Part shown: positions 1 to 6,586 of the stretch, piece by piece
How positions within the stretch are numbered: the first letter of the stretch is position 1
Layout: each line of letters opens with the position of its first letter
Origin: Acidaminococcaceae bacterium
GTDB taxonomy: Bacteria; Bacillota; Negativicutes; Acidaminococcales; Acidaminococcaceae
Length of the DNA stretch: 12,603 nucleotides
Reading direction: 5' to 3'
Assembly (NCBI GenBank): GCA_028693975.1
Contig: JAQUUF010000019.1
Location: forward strand, 1-12,603
Made by a program: the position numbers and the translations under genes
Notes under the pieces: model-generated
What the model was told of the DNA's origin: nothing
Databases searched by the model: none
What the model saw: only the letters and a program-made list of their open reading frames with translations

Positions 1-1
1 T

Positions 2-205
2 CACCAAGCTTTTATATTGACCCATACTATGAAGGGTGAAGCCGGTAATCTTAGTATGCGAAGATTGTATGCTGTAATATGCGAGATAGTAGAGGAGCTG
101 CGCAATGGTGAGCCTAAGAAAGATTTACTGCCGCTCTACCAAGCAGCTTGCCAAGCTTATGCGGTGGCAAGTGCAGCTATCGAGCAGGAACTGACGGCCA
201 AATAG
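2..205 (+). CDS. Histidine phosphotransfer (HPt) domain, C-terminal fragment (5' end outside window)
   Basis: The frame is open to the left edge and ends at TAG 203-205, so only the tail of the gene is visible. The readable protein contains H-T-M-K-G-E-A-G-N-L at about 23-52, which matches the HPt signature HxxKGxxxNLG; the phospho-accepting histidine would be codon 23-25. It is followed by amphipathic helices with the L..A..I..E pattern of an HPt four-helix bundle. HPt domains relay phosphate from a receiver aspartate to a final response regulator. The piece may be a small stand-alone HPt protein or the end of another hybrid kinase; the window cannot decide. A TTG at 17 could serve as a start, but it would remove the helix before the histidine, so I do not favour it. 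The stop is 36 bases before the hybrid kinase gene, and I see no terminator between them, so they are likely co-transcribed and may work in one relay. Confidence 0.8.
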   Translation, partial: HQAFILTHTMKGEAGNLSMRRLYAVICEIVEELRNGEPKKDLLPLYQAACQAYAVASAAIEQELTAK

Positions 206-241
206 ACCGCCCAAGTCTAGAAAGTTGGAGGGAAATTACCT

Positions 242-3061
242 ATGGATAAGATTACTGACGTTAGTGCCAAGGAAGAGTCGGAGCAAGGGCACTATACCTT
301 TGTTTTGGACAGTCAAAAGTTCCATAATCTTTTGCTAGCGGCCAACATTGCTGTGTGGAAGACCGTCTTTGCCACGAGGCAGAGCACCTATTCGGAGGTG
401 GCCAAGAAGGCTTATGGCTTACCTACTGTGATGGAAAACGTGCCCCAAAGCGTAATAGACAATGGATTGATTTGCCCGGAGAGCAGGGCAGAATATCTTG
501 CGCTCTATGAACAGGTCAAAGGTGGTGCCAAGCAGGCTTCAGCCGAAGTGGCTATTTGTGTCGAGGGCAAGAAGAGCTGGATGAGAATTAATATGGTCAC
601 CGATTTTGAAGATGGCAAGCCGGTGTCGGCCATTGGTGTGAGTGAGGATATTACCCAAGAAAAACAACTTTTGCTGCGGGTGGAGACGGCGGCTTACCGT
701 AGACGAATCTATGAAGCTAATTTGATTTGTAGTGGATATTTTGATCTGAGCGATGGTACTGTTATTGATTTTGATATGAAGGGGCTGAATAATAACGCCA
801 TTAATGCTTTTACCCACTATGACGCTTTGCAACAAGCCTTTGTGCTCCAAATCCCGGATGTGCAGGAGCAGGAAGAGTATGGGAATATCTTCGGGGCCCA
901 GCATCTTAGAGAGTTGTTTGCAGCTGGTTCTGTTGAGGTAGCGTATGAGTATAAGCTAGTTTTGCCTAGCTTGGGTGCGGTATGGGTGAGAACAAAAGCT
1001 TTTTTGCTGTCGCGACCAGGTGATAAGCATACCGTAGCTTTTGTCTATACTACTAATATCGAAAAAGAAAAAAGAGCTCAAGTCATCTTGAACCTTATTA
1101 CTTGTAGTAGTTATGACCGCATTATCTGCATTGATATGAGTAGCGGGAGCTATGAATCCTATGCCCATGTGGAAAAACCGCTAAGCGATTTGCCCACAGA
1201 AGGTGACAATTATTGGCAGGATGTACTCAGTGGCAGCAAGAAATATCTATCAGAGCATGCTTATAAGGTTGCCACAGAAATGGTAAGCGCCGAGAAGGTA
1301 GCTAAGCTTCTTAATGCTGGCAAGCCCTGTTCCTTTATTCCGGAATTTATCCTGCCTGATGGCAGCAAACATACCATGAAGGTAGAATACAAATACCTAG
1401 ACGATTCGCATCGCTTCCTCTTAATGACCAGTATGGATATTACTATGGCGGTAGAGCAGGAGAAACAACAAAAGGAACTATTAGGTACTGCGTTGGCGGC
1501 AGCCAAGCAAGCCAGTAGTGCCAAGAGTGATTTCCTCTCGCGTATGAGTCATGAGATTAGAACTCCGATGAATGCTATTTTGGGTATGTGTACCTTGGCT
1601 CAACAGGCCTTGGGCAAAGATGAAGAGGTGTCGGATTGCTTGGCCAAGATTGGTCTGTCGGGGCGGTATCTTTTGTCTTTGATTAATGACATTCTGGATA
1701 TGAGCAGGATTGAAAGCGGCAAGATGCTACTACGTAATACTAATTTCTTAATGTCAGAATTGGTGCAGAGCATTAATCCGGTGGTGGTGCAGCAATCTGG
1801 TGCCAAGCATATAGATTATGAAGTGGTCTTGGATAGTAATCTAGATGAAGGATATATTGGCGACGCCATGAAGCTAGAACAGATTGCTTTGAATCTGCTA
1901 GGCAATGCGGTGAAGTTCACGCCGGAGAAAGGTAAAATAACTTTCTGTATTAGTCTGGTGAGCCAAGACAGCAAGTATGCCAAAGTGCGCTTTAGTGTGA
2001 ACGATACGGGCTGTGGCATACGAGAAGATGCACAAAAAATTATTTTTGAACCTTTTGAGCAGGCTGACAGCAATGTTATTGCCGAAGGTAGTGGTACCGG
2101 CTTAGGACTGCCGATTACTAAGAGCTTAGCGGAGCTGATGGGTGGCTCTATTACGCTACGCAGTATCGTCGGTATAGGCTCGGAATTCGTGGTGGAAGTA
2201 CCGTTGCAACGCGACCCTAACTTCGTGGTTAAGCATAAGGTGGAATATTCCTTTAGCCATCAAAAAGCTTTGGTGGTAGATGATGATGTACTAGTCTGCG
2301 AGCAAGCGGTGAAAACCCTCACTGACATTGGCATGGTCTCCGAATGGGTGGCTAGTGGCAAGGAAGCGGTGGAAGTAGTACGAACCAAATGGGATAAGGG
2401 TCATTGTTTTGACTATATACTGGTAGATTGGAAAATGCCGGAGATGGATGGTATAGAGACTAGTCGTCGTATTCGTGCTATCGTAGGACCTGATGTGACG
2501 ATTATTATCATGACGGCCTATGATTGGGTGGCTATCGAGAAAGAAGCAAAAGCAGCGGGAGTTAATCTGTTGATTAGTAAGCCGATGTTTAAGAGTACCT
2601 TGATCTCCGCATTTGAGCGTGCCAAAGGTGTGGTGGAAGAAGCCAAAGCACTAACAGAGATGGATATTGATTTTGCGGGCAAGCGCTTCCTCTTGGCGGA
2701 GGACCATCCACTTAATGCAGAGATAACCATGCGCCTATTGCAGAAAAAGCACGCCAAGGTAGAATTGGCGCACAACGGTATTGAGGCTATGGAGAAATTT
2801 ACCTCAACGCCTCCCGGGTATTACGACCTTATTCTTATGGATGTGCGGATGCCAATTATGGATGGCATTACGGCGGCAAGAAATATTAGGCATTGGAATA
2901 AGGTGGATGCTAGAACTATTCCTATAATTGCTATGACAGCTAATGCCTTGGAAGAAGATGTCAAGAAAACTATGGATTCAGGCATGAATGGGCATTTAGC
3001 CAAACCGGTAGACCCGGATTTGCTGTATAGAGCTATTTATCGTCATATCAATAAGCTATAA
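242..3061 (+). CDS. Soluble PAS-containing hybrid sensor histidine kinase with two receiver domains
   Basis: A 939-residue protein that senses an unknown signal and passes phosphate through an internal relay. Residues about 20-140, 150-280 and 280-405 look like three divergent PAS folds; the first and third end in the typical D-I-T sequence (VSEDIT, SMDIT). A helix leads into a HisKA domain with S-H-E-I-R-T-P; the phosphorylated histidine is H437. The HATPase domain has an N box at 551-555 (N-L-L-G-N), D588-T-G-C-G and the G2 loop G616-S-G-T-G-L-G622. Receiver 1 (about 675-795) has acidic residues 680-682, D729, T758 and K780. Receiver 2 (about 815-935) has E820/D821, D867, T899 and K921. All key catalytic residues are present. 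I see no signal peptide or membrane segment, so it should be cytoplasmic. There is no C-terminal HPt; the HPt domain just upstream could fill that role. ATG 242 is preceded by GGAGGG at 227-232. The ligand and output are unknown. Confidence 0.93.
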   Translation: MDKITDVSAKEESEQGHYTFVLDSQKFHNLLLAANIAVWKTVFATRQSTYSEVAKKAYGLPTVMENVPQSVIDNGLICPESRAEYLALYEQVKGGAKQASAEVAICVEGKKSWMRINMVTDFEDGKPVSAIGVSEDITQEKQLLLRVETAAYRRRIYEANLICSGYFDLSDGTVIDFDMKGLNNNAINAFTHYDALQQAFVLQIPDVQEQEEYGNIFGAQHLRELFAAGSVEVAYEYKLVLPSLGAVWVRTKAFLLSRPGDKHTVAFVYTTNIEKEKRAQVILNLITCSSYDRIICIDMSSGSYESYAHVEKPLSDLPTEGDNYWQDVLSGSKKYLSEHAYKVATEMVSAEKVAKLLNAGKPCSFIPEFILPDGSKHTMKVEYKYLDDSHRFLLMTSMDITMAVEQEKQQKELLGTALAAAKQASSAKSDFLSRMSHEIRTPMNAILGMCTLAQQALGKDEEVSDCLAKIGLSGRYLLSLINDILDMSRIESGKMLLRNTNFLMSELVQSINPVVVQQSGAKHIDYEVVLDSNLDEGYIGDAMKLEQIALNLLGNAVKFTPEKGKITFCISLVSQDSKYAKVRFSVNDTGCGIREDAQKIIFEPFEQADSNVIAEGSGTGLGLPITKSLAELMGGSITLRSIVGIGSEFVVEVPLQRDPNFVVKHKVEYSFSHQKALVVDDDVLVCEQAVKTLTDIGMVSEWVASGKEAVEVVRTKWDKGHCFDYILVDWKMPEMDGIETSRRIRAIVGPDVTIIIMTAYDWVAIEKEAKAAGVNLLISKPMFKSTLISAFERAKGVVEEAKALTEMDIDFAGKRFLLAEDHPLNAEITMRLLQKKHAKVELAHNGIEAMEKFTSTPPGYYDLILMDVRMPIMDGITAARNIRHWNKVDARTIPIIAMTANALEEDVKKTMDSGMNGHLAKPVDPDLLYRAIYRHINKL

Positions 3062-3091
3062 ATTAAATCGCTGAGGTTGAGCTTGAGACAA

Positions 3092-3155
3092 AAAAGGTTC
3101 CCTTTGATGTTGAAATAGTACAAATCGTACATTTCATACTCAAGGGGAACCTTTT
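3092..3155. terminator. Two-tier hairpin between convergent genes, probable bidirectional terminator
   Basis: The outer arms 3092-3107 and 3140-3155 pair over 16 bases with one G-T wobble. Inside them, 3111-3116 pairs with 3131-3136 and GTAC 3118-3121 with GTAC 3127-3130, leaving a five-base loop. On the - strand the hairpin follows the nrdJ stop by about 30 bases and is followed by six T (complement of 3090-3095), as in an intrinsic terminator. On the + strand it follows the kinase gene and ends in four T, so it may stop both transcripts. The long inner stem is unusual for a simple terminator. Confidence 0.7.
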
Positions 3156-3185
3156 GACGCTGTATCAGACCAATTTTAGCGTTTT

Positions 3186-5435
3186 TTACTCACATTTGGA
3201 CCAGCCGCAGCGAGTACAGGTCACACAATTGCCTTCGGGCTTCAAGGTGAAGTGGTGACATTCCGGACATTCGGCGTGGATGGAGGGGTCTTCTTCGCGG
3301 TTGATATAGCTAGGAGTGGTCTTAGCTTCGTTGTACACTTCTGCAAGGGCAGAAGCGATTGCGTTGCCACAGGAGAGAGAGACGTCTTTGCGGCCGTTGC
3401 GCAAGAGAGCTTGGCAGGCAGAGCATTTGCTCACAGATAGTTGCTTGATTATATCAGGTACGCAAATGCCGGCCCTTAGGGCCATGGACACTAGACGGGT
3501 GATGGTAGCAATATTGCTCTGACAACCGCCTGAAGCATTAGTGAACACTTCAAAAATTTGTCCACCAGGTGTTTTGTTAATAGTTATGTACATCTTATCC
3601 ACACAGGAGGTATGGCGTATCAAGGTACAGCCGTCGATGCGCGGAATATCTTTGCGTTTCTTGGGGTGCACGGAATCGTATTGAATATCGTTATCTTCGC
3701 TTGCGTCTACACCCAGAATATTGCCGCGCTTGCAGCCGTCACGGAAGACGGTAATGCCCTTACATTTGGCTTGCCAAGCGGCCATATAGATATTTTTGAT
3801 ATCCTCTGGCGTAGCTTCGTGCTTGAGGTTAACGGTGGAAGAGATGGAATTATCGACATATTTTTGCATGGCGGCCTGCATTTTGACGCGGTTGAGATAA
3901 GGCACTTCATGACTTTCGATAACCCAGGGGAAACGTTTCTTAATCGTAGCGGTATCTAAATCTTCTTGGATGCCATGGAAGGACAAGAGGTCGCGAATGG
4001 AGTGAGCATAGACACGGAAGGCTTTGTGCTGGTCTTCCATTTTGTGCGTTGTGCGCTCGTAGCTGACTTCGTAGAGGGGCTCGCAGCCACCGGCAAAGGC
4101 ACCCAAGAGCAGAGAGATAGTACCGGTGGGGGCAATAGAGAGCAGCGTACCGTTGCGCAAACCGTATTTTTCAATCAAAGTGTAGACATCGGGAGCTTCC
4201 TCTTGGAGCATTTTGACCAAGGGAGATTTAGAGGTGTATTTCCAGTCGTATTTGCCGAAGGGACCTTTTTCTCTGGCGACGAGGGCGGAAGTACGGGCAG
4301 CTTCGATGAAGACTGTTTTCATAACTTCCTCTACAAAAGCTATTGATTCTGCTGAGCCGTATTTGAGCTTCATAGCGACTAAGGCATCTGCTAGACCTAA
4401 GATACCCAGGCCGATACTGCGCCAGTCATCAATACATTTACGATTCTCTTCCAAGGGCTGTGAATCATAGCCGTAGGTTAAGATTTCGTCTAGGGCTTGT
4501 ACTGCAGTGCGTACTGCTAGCAGCAGACCTTCTTTGTTCAGCCGTGGTTCGGCGAATTTGTTGTCAATGAAATTATAAAGATTGATGCTCATTAAATTGC
4601 AAGAATTATAGGCGTTGCCACCGAATTCCGCACAGGGATTAGTAATATCAATTTTGTAATCAGGATAGCCAGAGAGCAGATTATAGCCATTAATTTGGTC
4701 AATAAAGAGAGCCCCGGGGTCACCCCAATCCCATTGTGTTTTGCAATATTCATCAAAGAAATCAGCAGCATTAATAATTTTTTTAATAACTTGTCCGGTT
4801 GTTTTGACCTTAAAGCATAATTCATAGTCGTTGTGGCTTGCTACGGCTTTCATAAATTTATCCGTGAATAAGATAGAAATATTCATGGAAGAGAGCTTCT
4901 CGTTCTCTTGCTTGAGATGAAGAAACTCATAAATGTCGGGATGGTCACAGTTAAGACCGACTATCATGGCTCCGCGACGCCCGTTCTGACTAATTACTTC
5001 TCCTGTTGCATTAAAAATTTTCAAGAAAGATACCGCGCCGGTAGAGGTTCTGGCTACATTATTGACGCTAGAGCCTTTGGGGCGGAGCTTGCTCACGTTG
5101 ACCCCGATGCCGCCGCCATAAGAGAAAATTTTGGCGATTTCTTGATTGACCTTAAAAATAGATTCAATGTTGTCTTCGGGGGCGGGGAGAATGTAGCAGT
5201 TACTTAGGCTGCTCTTAAACTTACCCTTAGCACCGGCGGCGTAGAGAGTCCTACCAGCAGGGCAGACGGCCGCACTCTCCAAATAACTGCGCATTTGGGG
5301 ACGTAATCTATCCGAAAAAATGGAGGCTACCCTCTCTATAAATTGTTCAGGCTTATTTTCTCCTTTGTGGTAATATTTACCTTTGAGGATGCCTTGACTA
5401 ATTTCATTGTCATACCATTTGGTGTTATCACTCAT
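3186..5435 (-). CDS. nrdJ: Adenosylcobalamin-dependent (class II) ribonucleoside-diphosphate reductase
   Basis: A 749-residue, single-chain enzyme that reduces ribonucleotides to deoxyribonucleotides using a radical from adenosylcobalamin, without oxygen. The catalytic strand N266-P-C268-A-E270 is the N-x-C-x-E triad of ribonucleotide reductases (thiyl-radical cysteine C268). C80 (SNCY) and C279 (NSCN) are the probable active-site disulfide pair. A-P-T-G-T-I-S at 435-441 is the phosphate-binding loop. The part from about 600 to 705 resembles the TSCPD domain, though the usual S-C-P-D reads S-C-G-N (688-691). The tail has C723-x2-C726, C737, C740-x2-C743 and C748, ending G-W-S-K-C-E, the cysteine-rich end that re-reduces the active site or binds zinc. 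Length is close to the family norm and no intein is present. ATG 5435 is preceded on this strand by GAAGGGA at 5446-5452. It is a single-gene unit with its own promoter and NrdR-like operators. Use of B12 rather than an oxygen-requiring diiron enzyme fits an anaerobe. Confidence 0.95.
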   Translation of the reverse strand: MSDNTKWYDNEISQGILKGKYYHKGENKPEQFIERVASIFSDRLRPQMRSYLESAAVCPAGRTLYAAGAKGKFKSSLSNCYILPAPEDNIESIFKVNQEIAKIFSYGGGIGVNVSKLRPKGSSVNNVARTSTGAVSFLKIFNATGEVISQNGRRGAMIVGLNCDHPDIYEFLHLKQENEKLSSMNISILFTDKFMKAVASHNDYELCFKVKTTGQVIKKIINAADFFDEYCKTQWDWGDPGALFIDQINGYNLLSGYPDYKIDITNPCAEFGGNAYNSCNLMSINLYNFIDNKFAEPRLNKEGLLLAVRTAVQALDEILTYGYDSQPLEENRKCIDDWRSIGLGILGLADALVAMKLKYGSAESIAFVEEVMKTVFIEAARTSALVAREKGPFGKYDWKYTSKSPLVKMLQEEAPDVYTLIEKYGLRNGTLLSIAPTGTISLLLGAFAGGCEPLYEVSYERTTHKMEDQHKAFRVYAHSIRDLLSFHGIQEDLDTATIKKRFPWVIESHEVPYLNRVKMQAAMQKYVDNSISSTVNLKHEATPEDIKNIYMAAWQAKCKGITVFRDGCKRGNILGVDASEDNDIQYDSVHPKKRKDIPRIDGCTLIRHTSCVDKMYITINKTPGGQIFEVFTNASGGCQSNIATITRLVSMALRAGICVPDIIKQLSVSKCSACQALLRNGRKDVSLSCGNAIASALAEVYNEAKTTPSYINREEDPSIHAECPECHHFTLKPEGNCVTCTRCGWSKCE

Positions 5436-5452
5436 GCTAATCCATTCCCTTC

Positions 5453-5468
5453 ATACAAGATATCGTGT
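5453..5468. promoter_or_regulatory. NrdR box 1 (candidate), proximal to nrdJ
   Basis: The 16-mer ATACAAGATATCGTGT matches the NrdR consensus ACACWATATATWGTGT at 13 of 16 positions by my hand alignment. It lies in the nrdJ leader just downstream of the predicted transcription start, where a bound repressor would block RNA polymerase. NrdR is the ATP/dATP-sensing repressor of ribonucleotide reductase genes and usually binds two boxes in tandem. Confidence 0.72.
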
Positions 5469-5479
5469 TTGCGTTTAGT

Positions 5480-5488
5480 ATTATAACA
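5480..5488 (-). promoter_or_regulatory. Extended -10 promoter of nrdJ
   Basis: On the - strand this reads TGTTATAAT, a perfect TGnTATAAT extended -10. No good -35 hexamer lies 16-18 bases upstream (GTGCCA is the closest placement), which is usual for extended -10 promoters. Transcription would start near 5473, giving a leader of about 38 bases. The -10 sits in the gap between the two NrdR boxes. Confidence 0.75.
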
Positions 5489-5501
5489 CAATATCTTGTA
5501 T
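5486..5501. promoter_or_regulatory. NrdR box 2 (candidate), distal to nrdJ
   Basis: ACACAATATCTTGTAT matches the NrdR consensus at 14 of 16 positions by hand. It starts 33 bases from the start of box 1, about three helical turns, matching the same-face tandem layout known for NrdR sites. The two boxes are near-perfect reverse complements (17-base arms 5453-5469 and 5485-5501 with one mismatch). It occupies the spacer just upstream of the -10. Confidence 0.78.
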
Positions 5502-5574
5502 ATGGCACGAGGAAATTAAAAAAGTTACCGCTTGTAATTCGGAGAGATAGAATAGAACAAAAAGTCGAAAATAA

Positions 5575-5601
5575 TTAGCACTCACCTATTGACAGTGCTA
5601 A
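5575..5601 (+). promoter_or_regulatory. CIRCE operator (HrcA binding site) of hsp20
   Basis: The arms TTAGCACTC (5575-5583) and CAGTGCTAA (5593-5601) are separated by exactly nine bases. This is the CIRCE layout TTAGCACTC-N9-GAGTGCTAA with one change, C for G at 5593. CIRCE is bound by the repressor HrcA, which loses activity on heat shock. It covers the -35 hexamer of the hsp20 promoter, so HrcA would compete with RNA polymerase. Confidence 0.9.
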
Positions 5602-5617
5602 CAAATAGTGCTATATT
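5589..5617 (+). promoter_or_regulatory. Sigma-A-type promoter of hsp20
   Basis: A perfect TTGACA -35 (5589-5594) and a TATATT -10 (5612-5617) are 17 bases apart; the -10 is also extended (TGC at 5609-5611). Transcription should start near 5624, giving a leader of about 98 bases. The -35 overlaps the right arm of CIRCE. A third AGTGCTA half-site (5607-5613) touches the -10. Confidence 0.85.
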
Positions 5618-5662
5618 ATTCTCAGAACCTAAGAAAGAACCGCAACGAGCAACGCCGCAAGA

Positions 5663-5714
5663 TCCTTTTGGTAGTTCCAATAAAAGCTGACCTACGGTCA
5701 ACATGAATGGAGGA
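5663..5714 (+). promoter_or_regulatory. Possible FourU-like RNA thermometer in the hsp20 leader
   Basis: UCCUUU (5663-5668) can pair with GGAGGA (5709-5714), which contains the hsp20 ribosome site, using four Watson-Crick and two G-U pairs. The U-run 5666-5669 resembles the FourU type. A small hairpin (UGACC 5688-5692 with GGUCA 5696-5700) would shorten the intervening loop. A competing pairing, UUGG 5668-5671 with CCAA 5677-5680, weakens the case. Hand-drawn, without energy calculation. Confidence 0.3.
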
Positions 5715-5721
5715 ATGGCTT

Positions 5722-6174
5722 ATGTTACTGCCTACGATTTTTGGTGAGAATTTATTTGATGACTGGATGGATGATTTTGGAATGGATAGAGGCTTCATGG
5801 GAGGGCGTAATCCCCTCTATGGTAAGAATAGCAAGAATATCATGAAGACTGATATCAAGGAAGTCAAAGATGCTTATGAGTTGGATATTGATTTGCCGGG
5901 ATTTAAAAAAGATGAGATTCATGCTGGGCTAGAGAATGGTTATTTGACTATTAGCGCAGCCAAAGGCGTGGATAAGGATGAAAAAGATAAAGAAGGCAGA
6001 TATATTCGTCAGGAGCGTTATGTAGGGCAATGTGCCCGTAGCTTCTATGTCGGCGAGGGTGTTAGGGAAGAAGATATCAAAGCTAAATACGCCGATGGTA
6101 TCCTGAAATTGTCCATACCTAAGAAGGACCAAAAGCAAATTGAACAAAAGAAAACCATAGCTATTGAAGGCTAA
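5722..6174 (+). CDS. Small heat-shock protein, Hsp20/alpha-crystallin family
   Basis: An ATP-independent cytoplasmic chaperone that holds unfolding proteins for later refolding. From ATG 5722 it is 150 residues. Residues 1-40 form the variable N-terminal arm (M-L-L-P-T-I-F-G-E-N is typical of clostridial and Negativicutes Hsp20). Residues about 41-135 are the alpha-crystallin domain, with the conserved A-D-G-I-L near 124-128 (A-x-x-x-n-G-v-L motif). The tail has the I-x-I oligomer-docking motif I146-A-I148. I chose ATG 5722 over the in-frame ATG 5707 because GGAGG at 5709-5713 stands eight bases before 5722, whereas the upstream start would place that ribosome site inside the gene and adds residues unlike the family. 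It stands alone between a CIRCE-covered promoter and a terminator. Heat control by HrcA is well supported; control by leader structure is possible. Confidence 0.94.
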   Translation: MLLPTIFGENLFDDWMDDFGMDRGFMGGRNPLYGKNSKNIMKTDIKEVKDAYELDIDLPGFKKDEIHAGLENGYLTISAAKGVDKDEKDKEGRYIRQERYVGQCARSFYVGEGVREEDIKAKYADGILKLSIPKKDQKQIEQKKTIAIEG

Positions 6175-6186
6175 GGCCAAAAGATT

Positions 6187-6215
6187 AAAGGGCGTCTCTT
6201 GCAGACGTCCTTTTT
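6187..6215 (+). terminator. Rho-independent terminator of hsp20
   Basis: Arms 6187-6197 and 6203-6213 pair over 11 bases with one G-T wobble around the loop CTTGC, and the T-run extends through 6215. It lies 12 bases after the hsp20 stop. Confidence 0.9.
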
Positions 6216-6219
6216 ATTA

Positions 6220-6228
6220 TGGTATAAT
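6220..6228 (+). promoter_or_regulatory. Promoter of the gatCAB-guaA operon (extended -10)
   Basis: TGGTATAAT is a perfect extended -10 (TGnTATAAT). The nearest -35 candidate, TTGCAG at 6199-6204, falls in the loop and 3' arm of the hsp20 terminator and is weak. Transcription would start near 6235, about 45 bases before gatC. No leader structure or T-box is visible. Confidence 0.65.
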
Positions 6229-6279
6229 AATTTATTATTTCTTATATTTATTAGCACAAATTTAATAGGCGGTGAAAAA

Positions 6280-6567
6280 ATGAAAGTAACAGCTAAAGAT
6301 GTCAGACACATTGCTAACTTGTCCCGCTTGTCCATTGCTGATAGTGAGATGGATAAGTTCACGGAACAATTTAACCAAATTCTCAACTATGCAGATATTT
6401 TGCAAGAGTTGGACACGAAGGGCATTGAGCCTTCTCCTTATGTTCTGCCCATCAGCAATGTTTTGCGTGAAGATGTGGCCGTAGTTGGGGTTAGTCACGA
6501 GGAAGCTTTGAAGAATGCGCCCGAAGTACACAATGGCGGGTTCAAAGTACCTAGAGTAATCGAATAA
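6280..6567 (+). CDS. gatC: Asp-tRNA(Asn)/Glu-tRNA(Gln) amidotransferase subunit C
   Basis: The small 95-residue subunit that wraps between GatA and GatB and stabilises the amidotransferase. The N-terminus K-V-T-A-K-D-V-R-H-I-A-N-L-S-R-L is the typical GatC opening, followed by the helix with F-N-Q-I-L-N-Y-A-D-I-L and the C-terminal L-R-E-D...N-A-P-E pattern with the closing F-K-V-P-R-V-I. The length equals the family norm. I chose ATG 6280 with AGGCGGTG at 6267-6274; a longer in-frame start at 6199 would begin inside the hsp20 terminator and upstream of the promoter. It is the first gene of the operon; gatA begins 19 bases after its stop. Confidence 0.95.
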   Translation: MKVTAKDVRHIANLSRLSIADSEMDKFTEQFNQILNYADILQELDTKGIEPSPYVLPISNVLREDVAVVGVSHEEALKNAPEVHNGGFKVPRVIE

Positions 6568-6586
6568 GCAGCGAAGGAGAATAAAA

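Noticed and set aside
17..205. A complete 62-residue gene starting at TTG 17
   Set aside because: The same frame is open to the window edge and the HPt motif lacks its first helices from this start, so a cut-off longer gene is more likely.
3558..3959. A 133-residue gene antisense to nrdJ
   Set aside because: It lacks a family pattern and a ribosome site, and fully overlaps conserved nrdJ coding sequence; it is a frame shadow.
5453..5501. A simple terminator hairpin between nrdJ and hsp20
   Set aside because: The genes diverge here, no T-run follows, and the arms match NrdR boxes around a promoter.
5707..5721. ATG 5707 as the hsp20 start
   Set aside because: GGAGG (5709-5713) would fall inside the gene; ATG 5722 has ideal spacing and gives the standard Hsp20 N-terminus.
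6199..6279. An N-terminally longer GatC starting at 6199
   Set aside because: The start is in a terminator loop and upstream of the promoter -10; the added residues are unlike GatC, and 6280 gives the usual 95 residues.
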